A DNA stretch of 64,000 bases. It comes from Herbiconiux aconitum. GTDB lineage: Bacteria > Actinomycetota > Actinomycetes > Actinomycetales > Microbacteriaceae. Position 1 is the first letter of the stretch. Each line of letters begins with the position of its first letter. Shown piece by piece: positions 8,264 through 15,372 of the stretch. The stretch spans positions 1,116,001-1,180,000 of the forward strand of contig NZ_JANLCM010000001.1 in the NCBI RefSeq assembly GCF_024979235.1, read 5' to 3'. The notes under the pieces were generated by a model. It saw nothing but the letters and a program-made list of their open reading frames with translations. It was not told the DNA's origin and ran no database searches. Both the position numbers and the translations under genes were made by a program.

Positions 8264-8638
8264 ATGCTCCTCCGCCACGCGATCGGACACGTTCTGCGGC
8301 GAATCCGCCTGGAACGGCGACTCACTCTGCGCGACCTCGCGGCCGGCTCCAGAGTCTCGGTGCCCTATCTCTCGGAGATCGAGCGAGGGCGCAAAGAGGT
8401 GTCCTCTGAGATTCTGGCGACGGTGTGCCGGGTGCTCGACCTCTCGCTCGCCGAGCTGCTCGACGCGGTGAGCAGGGAGCTCGGGGCCGCCGCGGCCCCG
8501 GCCGACACCGGATCGGCCGTGCCGGGTCGCGCGCCTGTCATCTCGATCCAGTCGCGCACCGAGCTGGGCGCCGTCGCGGCTACGTCTCCGGATGCGCGCG
8601 CGTCCGCCCCCGCCGTCCCCTCCTTGCTAGCCGCCTGA
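8264..8638 (+). CDS. clgR: ClgR-like XRE-family transcriptional regulator
   Basis: This is a 124-residue protein with an N-terminal XRE helix-turn-helix (about residues 6-66): 'GHVLRRIRLERRLTLRDLA', 'SRVSVPYLSEIERGRKEVS' and 'ILATVCRVLDLSLAELL'. The 'SxPYLSEIERGRKEVSSEIL' style is that of ClgR, the activator of clp protease genes in actinobacteria. The remaining half is low-complexity Ala/Pro/Ser linker. It starts at 8264, where the family begins. It is divergent from a clpP gene, which supports the name. Known ClgR proteins end in a degradation tag, and this one ends 'SLLAA', consistent with hydrophobic C-terminal turnover by ClpP; that last point is inference. Confidence 0.8.
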   Translation: MLLRHAIGHVLRRIRLERRLTLRDLAAGSRVSVPYLSEIERGRKEVSSEILATVCRVLDLSLAELLDAVSRELGAAAAPADTGSAVPGRAPVISIQSRTELGAVAATSPDARASAPAVPSLLAA

Positions 8639-8660
8639 CGCCGCGCGACGCCGCCAGCGC

Positions 8661-8718
8661 CGAATCGCCAGAATCCGTCGGAATCCCGCTCGCCGTAGCG
8701 GCGTGTCTTGGCGAATCG
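8661..8718. repeat. imperfect inverted repeat sharing a 17-mer with 23699-23756
   Basis: The stretch has a left arm with CGAATCGCCA and a right arm with GCGGCGTGTCTTGGCGA (8698-8714). The same 17 bases form the right arm of the near-perfect hairpin at 23736-23752. Here the left arm has diverged, so this is an eroded copy. It lies between the clgR-like gene and a GntR gene, downstream of the former and upstream of the latter. Confidence 0.7.
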
Positions 8719-8777
8719 ACGCCGGGGGCAGGCACCCAGTTGCGCGCACTAGAATCGGATGCTGAGGGCAGGTGATG

Positions 8778-9455
8778 ATGGCCGTTTCTTCCGAGGCGGG
8801 ATCCCGCGTCGACGACGCATACGAGTGGTTGCTCGCTGAGATCACGGGTTTCCGGCTGAGGTCGGGTTCGCCGTTGTCGGAGAACCGACTCGCGAGCCAG
8901 CTCGGCATCAGCCGCACGCCGGTGCGCGAAGCGCTGCAGCGTCTCGAGAAAGAGGGGCTGGTCAAGCGCACCGACAACGCGCGCTTCACCGTCTCGCAGC
9001 TGACCGCCACCGAGGTCAACGACGCCTGCGACCTGCTCGAGGTGCTCGACACCTACATCTGCCGCAAGGCCGCGACCACGCTCACGGACGACGAGGCGAA
9101 GAAGCTCAAGGGCTACGTCGACGACATGTACAAGGCGGCCGCGAACGACGACCGGCAGGGCTGGGCGCTCGCCGACCAGCTGTTCCACCGCTACGCGAAC
9201 ACCCTCTCGGGCAACGTGCTGGTGGCCGAGACGGTGCGGGAGACGCGTCGGCGCATCCAGCGGTTCTGGCTGCGGGCAGCCTCGATGCAGTCGCGACTGC
9301 TCTCCTGCGCCGAGGAGTACGACGAGCTCTACCAGGCGATGGTGGCGCGCGAGTACGCCGGCATCGAGCCGGCGGTGAAGAAGCACATCGGCCACATGCG
9401 GGAGCGGATGCTCGAGATGATCGCTGCCGCCGCCATCCTCCTCGGCGACGACTGA
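8778..9455 (+). CDS. GntR-family transcriptional regulator, FCD (FadR) subgroup
   Basis: This 225-residue regulator has a winged HTH at residues 10-70 with 'LSENRLASQLGISRTPVREALQRLEKEGLVKR', written here in two parts: the recognition region 'LASQLGISRTPVREAL' and the wing 'EGLVKRTDNARFTV'. An all-helical FCD effector domain follows, with metal-binding-type His/Asp residues. The start is one of GTG 8772, ATG 8775 or ATG 8778. The AGG ending at 8772 gives the best spacing to 8778. It has no obvious operon partner: the next gene is convergent. Ligands of this subgroup are usually small organic acids, but nothing here shows which. Confidence 0.85.
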   Translation: MAVSSEAGSRVDDAYEWLLAEITGFRLRSGSPLSENRLASQLGISRTPVREALQRLEKEGLVKRTDNARFTVSQLTATEVNDACDLLEVLDTYICRKAATTLTDDEAKKLKGYVDDMYKAAANDDRQGWALADQLFHRYANTLSGNVLVAETVRETRRRIQRFWLRAASMQSRLLSCAEEYDELYQAMVAREYAGIEPAVKKHIGHMRERMLEMIAAAAILLGDD

Positions 9456-9504
9456 GCCCCGTCCGTCCCCTTCCTCCTCGTCGACTCGCGATGTGGGGCG
9501 GCCG

Positions 9505-10368
9505 CTAGACCGGTTCGGTCACGAAGTCGATGAGCTGCTCGACGCGACCGAGGAGCACTGGCTCGAGGTCGGTGTACGTAGTGACCCGTGCCAGGATGCG
9601 CTTCCAGGCCCGTGCGATGTCGGCCTGGTCGTCGTGCGGCCATCCGAACGCCTCGCAGATGCCGTGCTTCCACTCGATCGAACGCGGCACGGTCGGCCAC
9701 GCGCGGATGCCCATCGCCGCGGGGGTCACCGCCTGCCAGATGTCGACGAACGGATGCCCCACCACGGCCACGTGGGCGCCGAACGGGCCGCGCGAAACGG
9801 CCTCCGCGATGCGGCTCTCCTTCGACCCGGTGACGAGGTGGTCGACGAGCACGCCGATGCGGCGCTCACGCGTCGGAGCGAAATCGCGCACGACCGCGTC
9901 GAGGTCGTCGACGCCCTCGAGGTATTCGACCACGACGCCCTCGCTGCGGAGGTCATCGCCCCAGACCTTCTCGACCAGCTCGGCGTCGTGTCGACCTTCG
10001 ACGTAGATGCGGCTCGCCCGGGCGACCCGGGCGCGTTCGAGTGGTGCCGCGATCGAACCCGAGGCGGTGCGCCTCGGCCCGGCCTCGGCTGCGCGGGTCG
10101 CCGCCGTCTTCGGATGCACGAGCTGCACCGGCCGGCCCTCGAGCAGGAACCCGGCACCGAGAGGGAACACGCGGCGCTTGCCATTGCGGTCTTCGAGCTC
10201 GACGGTGCGGCCCTCGACCCGCGTCACGCTGCCGCAGAAGTCGCTCGCGACCTCCTCGACCACCAGGTCGAACTCGGCCTCGACCTTCGGCAGGGCGACG
10301 GGCGCGGCGCGCCGGTTGTAGTCGGCGAGCACGTCGGAGCCATAGCGGTCATAGGAGTCATCGGGCAC
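9505..10368 (-). CDS. DUF3097 domain protein
   Basis: The 287-residue protein matches the actinobacterial DUF3097 family. It has an N-terminal beta-rich module (residues about 1-90, 'YGSDVLADYNRR'), then a Toprim-like segment beginning 'IYVEGRHDAELVEKVWGDDL' with acidic residues 'VDDLDAVV' and 'GVLVDHLVTGSKE'. The Toprim-like Glu and Asp-x-Asp arrangement suggests nucleic-acid or phosphotransfer chemistry, but the family has no established function. The start is GTG at 10368, as no upstream ATG is in frame. It is widely conserved as a single-copy gene, so it is core rather than accessory. Confidence 0.8.
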   Translation of the reverse strand: MPDDSYDRYGSDVLADYNRRAAPVALPKVEAEFDLVVEEVASDFCGSVTRVEGRTVELEDRNGKRRVFPLGAGFLLEGRPVQLVHPKTAATRAAEAGPRRTASGSIAAPLERARVARASRIYVEGRHDAELVEKVWGDDLRSEGVVVEYLEGVDDLDAVVRDFAPTRERRIGVLVDHLVTGSKESRIAEAVSRGPFGAHVAVVGHPFVDIWQAVTPAAMGIRAWPTVPRSIEWKHGICEAFGWPHDDQADIARAWKRILARVTTYTDLEPVLLGRVEQLIDFVTEPV

Positions 10369-10479
10369 TGCACAAGGCTACGGCGTCGTGTGGTCGTCGC
10401 CAGGAGCGCGCGCCGACGCCGGCCAGCGGCGCCGCCCTAAACTGAGACCACTCCGTCCGGCCGCAGAGAGGCAGCACCC

Positions 10480-11418
10480 ATGATCGCGACCGTGCTCGCC
10501 ATCGGAGAGTCGCTCGTCGACGTGGTCGACGCTCCGGATGCCCATGGATCGCCGATCCGGGTGGAGCACCCGGGCGGTTCGCCCATGAACATCGCTTACG
10601 GAGCCGCCCGGCTCGGCTTGCCGGTGACGCTCCTCACCGCTCTCGGCCGTGACCCGCGCGGCGACTCGATCGTCGAACATCTCGAGTCGGCGGGCGTCGT
10701 CATCGCACCGGCATCGTTCCGCGACGACGAGACGTCGTCGGCGACGGCGCACATGCAGCCCGACGGATCGGCCCGCTACGATTTCGACCTCCGCTGGTCG
10801 CTCCCGGCAGACCGACCACCGGAGGCTGCGATCGTGCACGTCGGTTCGATCGCCGCCTTTCTCGAGCCGGGCGGCACCTCGGTGCTCACGCTCGTGCGGC
10901 AGCTCGCGACATCCGACGACCCGCCGATCATCACCTTCGACCCCAACATGCGACCCACGATCGTGACCGACCATCCCGCCGCCCTCGAGCGTTTCGAGCA
11001 CCTCGCTCGAGCCACCACCGTGCTCAAGTTGAGCGACGAGGACGCCGCGTGGCTGTATCCGGATGCCTCGATCGACGAAGCGATCGACCGCATCCTCGCC
11101 CTCGGACCGGCCCTCGTGGCCGTGACGCGAGGTGGTGACGGCGCCGTGCTGGCTGCGGGCGCCGAACGGCTCGCGATCCCGGGGCGGCAGGTCGAGGTCG
11201 CCGACACGATCGGAGCCGGCGACTCGTTCATGAGCGCCCTGATCTTCCAGCTCGCCGGCATGCTCGACGACGACATCCCGGCCGCCGCCCTCCGCGACGG
11301 ATCGTCGTTCGACGCAGAGCGCCTCGCGACGATCGGGTCGTTCGCGGTGCGGTGCGCCGCCATCACGGTGTCCCGGGCGGGCGCGAATCCGCCGCTGCTG
11401 GCGGAGGTCACGCGCTAG
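10480..11418 (+). CDS. PfkB-family carbohydrate kinase (fructokinase-like)
   Basis: A 312-residue ribokinase-fold kinase. PfkB signature 1 is present as 'GGSPMNIAYGAARLG', and signature 2 with the catalytic aspartate is 'DTIGAGDSFMSAL'. The 'TFDPNMRP' motif of the nucleotide site and a 'TRGGDGAVL' strand also fit fructokinase relatives. It would phosphorylate a free monosaccharide such as fructose using ATP in the cytoplasm. It stands alone, with DUF3097 divergent upstream and two inverted-repeat elements downstream. Substrate is not determined by the sequence. Confidence 0.85.
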   Translation: MIATVLAIGESLVDVVDAPDAHGSPIRVEHPGGSPMNIAYGAARLGLPVTLLTALGRDPRGDSIVEHLESAGVVIAPASFRDDETSSATAHMQPDGSARYDFDLRWSLPADRPPEAAIVHVGSIAAFLEPGGTSVLTLVRQLATSDDPPIITFDPNMRPTIVTDHPAALERFEHLARATTVLKLSDEDAAWLYPDASIDEAIDRILALGPALVAVTRGGDGAVLAAGAERLAIPGRQVEVADTIGAGDSFMSALIFQLAGMLDDDIPAAALRDGSSFDAERLATIGSFAVRCAAITVSRAGANPPLLAEVTR

Positions 11419-11424
11419 TCGCTG

Positions 11425-11494
11425 CGTTTCGGGAGGAGGAGCGGCGAACGACGCCCAGATGCGGGGCTCGTTGCACGCACGTCCTCCCGAAACG
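11425..11494. repeat. large-loop inverted repeat, 13-bp perfect arms
   Basis: The arm CGTTTCGGGAGGA at 11425-11437 is matched perfectly by TCCTCCCGAAACG at 11482-11494, enclosing 44 bases. The loop ends in GTTGCACGCACG, which recurs with changes in the loop of the next element. It lies between convergent genes, so it could act as a bidirectional terminator, but there is no T-run and the loop is long for that. Confidence 0.75.
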
Positions 11495-11547
11495 ACGCCG
11501 CCCGCCGCTCGCGTCGTGAAGAAGGGGCGGGCGGGAGTGGCTGGGCC

Positions 11548-11623
11548 GGTCGTTTCGGGCGAACCTGGGGCAGACCGGGCCCCGATTCGGGTTCGGTTGC
11601 GTGCACGTTCGCCCGAAACGACC
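11548..11623. repeat. large-loop inverted repeat, 17-bp perfect arms
   Basis: The arm GGTCGTTTCGGGCGAAC at 11548-11564 pairs perfectly with 11607-11623, enclosing 42 bases. Arm and loop resemble the element at 11425-11494 (shared CGTTTCGGG arm core; loop ending GTTGCGTGCACG), so the two are copies of one element type. It sits directly before the 3' end of the LldD-type gene. Confidence 0.75.
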
Positions 11624-11632
11624 GAGACCTCG

Positions 11633-13072
11633 CTACGCGTCGGCGGCGGTGGCTGCCTCGGCCTTGGTGACGGGCTTGCGCGCGCGGCTCTTGGCCGCAG
11701 CCGGCGCAGCGGGCGCCTTGGCCGGAGCCTCCGCGGTCGTCGCCCTTGCGGCCCGAGGCGCACGGGCACGAGGCGCACGGGCACGAGCGGCCGCTGCCGC
11801 AGCCGGCGCGGCCTCCGCGGCCGCCACGACGGCGGGCGCCACCGCGCGCGGGATGAGCCGCTCGAGCTGCGTCACGTGCGAAGGGTTGAGCTCCTCGAGC
11901 GAGTTCACGCCGAGCAGGCGCATGGTGCGCGCGACCTGCGTGCCGAGGATGTCGATCATCCGGTCGACCCCCTGCCGGCCGCCGGCCATCAGGCCGTAGA
12001 GGTAGGCGCGCCCCACCATCGTGAAGCGAGCGCCGAGCGCGACGGAGGCGACGATGTCGGCTCCCGACATGATGCCCGTGTCGAGGTGGATCTCCATGTC
12101 CTTTCCGAGCTCGCGCGCGACATCCGGCAGCAGGTGGAAGGGGATGGGCGCTCGGTCGAGTTGACGACCGCCGTGGTTCGAGAGGGTGATGCCATCGACG
12201 CCCATATCGGCGAGTCGACGGGCGTCGGCGATGTTCTGCACGCCTTTCACGACGACCTTGCCGGGCCACTGGGCCTTGATCCACTCGAGGTCTTCGAAGG
12301 TGACGGTGGGGTCGAACATCGAGTCGAGCAGTTCGCCGACGGTGCCCGACCAGCGGTCGAGCGAGGCGAAGGCGAGGGGCTCGGTGGTGAGGAAGTTGAT
12401 CCACCACTCGGGGCGTGGGATCGCGTTCACGACGGTGCCGGCGGTCAGCTGCGGCGGAATCGAGAAGCCGTTGCGCTTGTCACGCAGGCGCGCGCCGGCC
12501 ACGGGCACGTCGACGGTCACGAGCAGCGTGTCGAACCCGGCCGCAGCGGCGCGTTCCACCAGCGCCATCGAGCGCGGGCGGTCTTTCCACATGTACAGCT
12601 GGAACCAGTTGCGGCCGGTCGGGTTCGCCGCCTTGACATCTTCGATCGCGGTCGTTCCCATGGTCGACAGGGCGAACGGGATGCCGGCCGCACCGGCCGC
12701 GCCCGCTCCGGCGATCTCGCCCTCGGTCTGCATCATGCGCGTGAACCCGGTCGGGGCGATGCCGAACGGGAGCGACACGGGGGCGCCGAGCACGTCCCAT
12801 CCGGTGTTCACCGTCGACACGTCGCGGAGGATCGACGGGTTGAACTGGATGTCTTCGAACGCCTGGCGAGCCCGCTGCAGGCTGATCTCACCCTCGGCCG
12901 CGCCCTCGGTGTAGTCGAAGGCGGCTTTCGGGGTGCGGCGCTGGGCGATGGCGCGGAGGTCGGCGATGGTGAGCGCCGAGTCGAGGCGGCGCTTCTTCGC
13001 GTTGAGCTCGGGCGCCTTGAACCGCATGAGCGGGGCGAGGTCTTTGATCTTGGGGATGCGGCGCTGAACCAT
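11633..13072 (-). CDS. lldD: FMN-dependent alpha-hydroxy-acid (L-lactate) dehydrogenase with basic Ala/Pro-rich C-terminal tail
   Basis: The first about 411 of 479 residues form the FMN TIM-barrel of the L-lactate dehydrogenase/glycolate oxidase family: '[11 protein letters not shown]', '[12 protein letters not shown]', 'WFQLYMW', 'VVKGV', and the active-site '[10 protein letters not shown]' with the catalytic His and Arg. It oxidises L-lactate or a related 2-hydroxy acid. Residues 412-479 are an Ala/Pro tail with 12 Lys/Arg and only 4 acidic residues, reminiscent of histone-H1-like tails and absent from the enzyme fold. ATG 13072 has GAGGAA upstream; frame upstream of it is not family-like. 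It follows a FadR-type regulator in one transcription unit (37-bp gap). Confidence 0.85.
   Translation of the reverse strand: MVQRRIPKIKDLAPLMRFKAPELNAKKRRLDSALTIADLRAIAQRRTPKAAFDYTEGAAEGEISLQRARQAFEDIQFNPSILRDVSTVNTGWDVLGAPVSLPFGIAPTGFTRMMQTEGEIAGAGAAGAAGIPFALSTMGTTAIEDVKAANPTGRNWFQLYMWKDRPRSMALVERAAAAGFDTLLVTVDVPVAGARLRDKRNGFSIPPQLTAGTVVNAIPRPEWWINFLTTEPLAFASLDRWSGTVGELLDSMFDPTVTFEDLEWIKAQWPGKVVVKGVQNIADARRLADMGVDGITLSNHGGRQLDRAPIPFHLLPDVARELGKDMEIHLDTGIMSGADIVASVALGARFTMVGRAYLYGLMAGGRQGVDRMIDILGTQVARTMRLLGVNSLEELNPSHVTQLERLIPRAVAPAVVAAAEAAPAAAAAARARAPRARAPRAARATTAEAPAKAPAAPAAAKSRARKPVTKAEAATAADA
11756..11785. repeat. 15-bp perfect tandem duplication inside the LldD tail
   Basis: The unit AGGCGCACGGGCACG occurs twice without a break (11756-11770 and 11771-11785). 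It is in phase with the reading frame and encodes Arg/Ala/Pro pentads of the basic tail. This suggests the tail grows or shrinks by slippage. Confidence 0.85.
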
Positions 13073-13109
13073 GGTGTTCCTCTTCGGTTTTCGGTCGTCG
13101 GTGTCGTGG

Positions 13110-13856
13110 TCAGTGGGGGTGCACGCTCGAGACGTCGGTCTCGGCGTGGTAGGTCTCGATGTGCTGGCGGATGCGTGTGCGAGCGAGTTCGGAGTCGTGC
13201 GCCTGGATCGCGGCCACGATGGCACGGTGCTCGAGCTTCAAGCGGGCGGCCGTGTCGTTCCACGAGGGAAGGAACGACGCGCCGACGCGCACGTACTTCT
13301 CGATCGAGTCGCGCAGGCCCGCCATCATCGACGCGATCACCTCGTTGCCGGAGGCGACGGCGAGGGCGAGGTGGAAGGCCTGGTCGAGGGTGAGGTATTC
13401 GTCGCGGGTGAGGGGCGCATCCTGTTCCATCGCGTCGAGCAGTTCGAGTGCCGCGTCGAGGTCGGGGTCGGATGCCTCGGCGAGCTCCCCGACCACGGCC
13501 GACTCCAGCACGAGCCGGGTCTTCACCACGTCGCGCACCGCGAATCCGTGGGCCGCGACCTGGAGTCGCACGAGCGCCGACATACCGCCGGTCGGTCGCG
13601 CGATGATGATGGCTCCCGACTGCGGACCCGATCCCGAAGCCGTGCGGATGAGGCCGAGCACTTCGAGAACGCGGATCGCCTCCCGCACGCTGGAGCGGCC
13701 GACGCCGAGTTCGGCAGCGAGGGTGCGTTCGGGTGGCAGGTGGTCGCCGGGCTTGAGGGCACCGGAGAGCAGGTCGCCTTCGATGCGCTGCAGAACGACC
13801 TCCCAGGCGCGGGCCGGCTCGACCGGAGCGATCAGCGGCACGTGCTCGGTGGTCAC
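13110..13856 (-). CDS. FadR/LldR-type GntR regulator
   Basis: The 248-residue protein has a winged HTH at about residues 17-85 ('[29 protein letters not shown]'; in parts: '[16 protein letters not shown]', 'LEVLGLI') and a helical FCD effector domain. That domain contains the Asp/His metal ligands in 'DQAFHLALA' and 'EHRAIVAAI'. It precedes the LldD-type gene by 37 bp, so it is likely an L-lactate-responsive LldR analogue. Two TGGTCAGACCA dyads directly upstream (13895-13918) are the right form for FadR/LldR operators. Control of its own unit by these sites is inferred. Confidence 0.85.
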   Translation of the reverse strand: MTTEHVPLIAPVEPARAWEVVLQRIEGDLLSGALKPGDHLPPERTLAAELGVGRSSVREAIRVLEVLGLIRTASGSGPQSGAIIIARPTGGMSALVRLQVAAHGFAVRDVVKTRLVLESAVVGELAEASDPDLDAALELLDAMEQDAPLTRDEYLTLDQAFHLALAVASGNEVIASMMAGLRDSIEKYVRVGASFLPSWNDTAARLKLEHRAIVAAIQAHDSELARTRIRQHIETYHAETDVSSVHPH

Positions 13857-13892
13857 GGGGCCTCCTCCTGCGTCGTCGAATCGGGTTGACCG

Positions 13893-13918
13893 TGTGGTCA
13901 GACCACATGGTCAGACCA
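13893..13918. promoter_or_regulatory. two FadR-type operators (TGGTCAGACCA)
   Basis: TGTGGTCAGACCACA at 13893-13907 is a perfect 15-bp dyad centred on TGGTCAGACCA (13895-13905). The same 11-bp core recurs at 13908-13918, centre to centre 13 bp. The pattern TGGTNNNACCA is the known consensus for FadR/LldR regulators. The sites lie 37-62 bp upstream of the FadR-type gene and also upstream of the divergent DUF1707 gene. Confidence 0.85.
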
Positions 13919-13972
13919 CACACTAGCAGAGGTCTCTTCCCCGTAGCCCGGTGGATACGGCATGGTTGTCAC

Positions 13973-14482
13973 ATGAGCGACTACACCGACCCCACGACGG
14001 CCAGCCAGCGCCTGAGCAACGCCGACCGCGACACGGCGGTGGCGGCCCTGGCCCGCGCGCTCGCCGACGGCCGCATCACCGCCGACGAGTTCACCGAGCG
14101 GTCGGCCTCAGCCAAGACCGCAGTGACGCGCGGCGACCTCTCCCCGCTCTTCGCCGACCTGCCCGATCCGGTCGAGCAGAGCATCCCCGCCTCCGCCACC
14201 GCGCCAGCTCCCGACCCCGACCTGCTGCCGCCCACCGCGTTCCGCGAGCAGCTCTACGACCCGAACGGCGTGCGCAGCGGCAGCGGCCGGCGGCAGCCCC
14301 TCGGCGGCTCGATGGGCCGGGTCATCGTGTCGCTCTCGCCGTTCCTGGCGCTCGCCCTGTTCTTCTTGTTCGGCTACCTGACCCCCGACGGCTTCCGCTG
14401 GTCGTGGATCTTCTTCGTGCTCATCCCGATCGCCGGCATCGTCGTCTACGGCGCAGGTTCCCGCCGCGACGACAATCGCTAG
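13973..14482 (+). CDS. DUF1707 SHOCT-like domain membrane protein
   Basis: This 169-residue protein has an N-terminal DUF1707 domain (residues about 11-66), with 'RLSNADRDTAVAALARAL' and 'DGRITADEFTERSASAKTA'. A proline-rich linker and two C-terminal hydrophobic helices follow (about 112-132 and 138-158). The domain is common in actinobacterial membrane proteins and is thought to mediate protein interactions or membrane targeting; no reaction is known. The start at 13973 is where the family begins. It shares its upstream region, with the FadR operators, with the divergent regulator, so co-regulation is possible but unproven. Confidence 0.8.
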   Translation: MSDYTDPTTASQRLSNADRDTAVAALARALADGRITADEFTERSASAKTAVTRGDLSPLFADLPDPVEQSIPASATAPAPDPDLLPPTAFREQLYDPNGVRSGSGRRQPLGGSMGRVIVSLSPFLALALFFLFGYLTPDGFRWSWIFFVLIPIAGIVVYGAGSRRDDNR

Positions 14483-14510
14483 AGCTAGAGAGCGAAAGCC
14501 GCTGGGCGCT

Positions 14511-14583
14511 CCCACTCGACCCAGGGTGACGGCGCGGCCGCGAGCGACCGCACCGGAACATGTCCCGGAGCGCCGCACAGGGG
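14511..14583 (-). repeat. copy A of a dispersed repeat of about 70 bp
   Basis: Read on the minus strand, this block runs from a GGCGCTCCGGGACATGTTC-type start to a TCACCCTGGGTCG end. The same order of conserved blocks occurs on the plus strand at 22404-22480 and 22561-22630. The element lies between the convergent ends of the DUF1707 and EEP genes. It contains no open reading frame or terminal inverted repeat. Confidence 0.7.
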
Positions 14584-14633
14584 GCGGCGCGACCGCGCTA
14601 CGCCGCGCGAAGCACGGCGCAGCGCGCAACAAC

Positions 14634-15317
14634 TCAGTCTTCGACGCCGGCCACGACCAGGATCGGCAGGTGGTCGCTCTCGCCCTGCGGGAGGGTGTCG
14701 ATCGAGTCGATGCGGGTGTGCGCGCTCGTCACGAAGTCGAAGTGGCCCTTGAAGTACTTGTAGCGCGCGTAGGTCGGCTTGTCGCTGAACGACAGCAGGT
14801 AGCCCGACTCCTCCATGCGCTCGGAGAGGTTCGCGCGGAACCAGGGGTAGTTGTAGTCGCCCACCATGACGGTCGGCAGGCCCGGGCCCATCACGCGTAG
14901 CGCGTGGTGCGCGGCAGCGATCTGCTTGCGGCGAAGCGAGTTGGAGGCCGTCAGCGGCGCCGCGTGGAAGGAGCCCACCAGGATCTCCTTGCCGATCTCC
15001 TTGTCGAACAGCTTCGCCGCGAGCAACCGCTCGTGGGCCGGCGCCATCACGCGGTCGTGCATCGACTTGCGCAACGCGAAGACGCGGGTGGCGTGCAGCT
15101 CGAAGCGGTCTTCGCGATAGTAGACGGCGAGCCCCAGCCGGTTGGTCTTCGTGGAGTCGGCGAGCACGAGGTGGTCGATCCGCTCCGGGATGTCTTCGGT
15201 GTCGCACTCCTGCAGACACATGATGTCGACGTCGTACAACCGCGACAGATCACTGAGTTCGCCACTCGCGTGATGTTTGCGCAGGTTGTAACTGACGATG
15301 TTCAGTTCGCGTCCCAT
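14634..15317 (-). CDS. endonuclease/exonuclease/phosphatase (EEP) family protein
   Basis: This 227-residue protein has the EEP/DNase I-like fold: 'VSYNLRKHH' at the start with the metal-site Asn, 'IMCLQECDTED' with the catalytic Glu, 'VGDYNYPW' (GDxN motif) and the final 'GESDHLPILV' (SDH motif). These are the metal and phosphate residues of the superfamily. There is no signal peptide, so it should be cytoplasmic; substrates range from nucleic acids to phospholipids. Start 15317 is selected because the fold begins there; the frame upstream is unrelated. It is similar in outline to small actinobacterial EEP proteins of unknown target. Confidence 0.82.
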   Translation of the reverse strand: MGRELNIVSYNLRKHHASGELSDLSRLYDVDIMCLQECDTEDIPERIDHLVLADSTKTNRLGLAVYYREDRFELHATRVFALRKSMHDRVMAPAHERLLAAKLFDKEIGKEILVGSFHAAPLTASNSLRRKQIAAAHHALRVMGPGLPTVMVGDYNYPWFRANLSERMEESGYLLSFSDKPTYARYKYFKGHFDFVTSAHTRIDSIDTLPQGESDHLPILVVAGVED

Positions 15318-15372
15318 CTTCGTTCTTGCTGCACCTTCTCTAGCGCCTGTGCCGAAATGATCAGTGTTGCCC

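Noticed and set aside
10389..10451. GTGGTC...GACCAC inverted repeat upstream of the PfkB gene
   Set aside because: Arms of only 6 bp across 51 bases are expected by chance in GC-rich DNA.
11459..13393. 644-codon plus-strand frame opposite the LldD gene
   Set aside because: Shadow of the LldD and FadR genes; no domain recognised.
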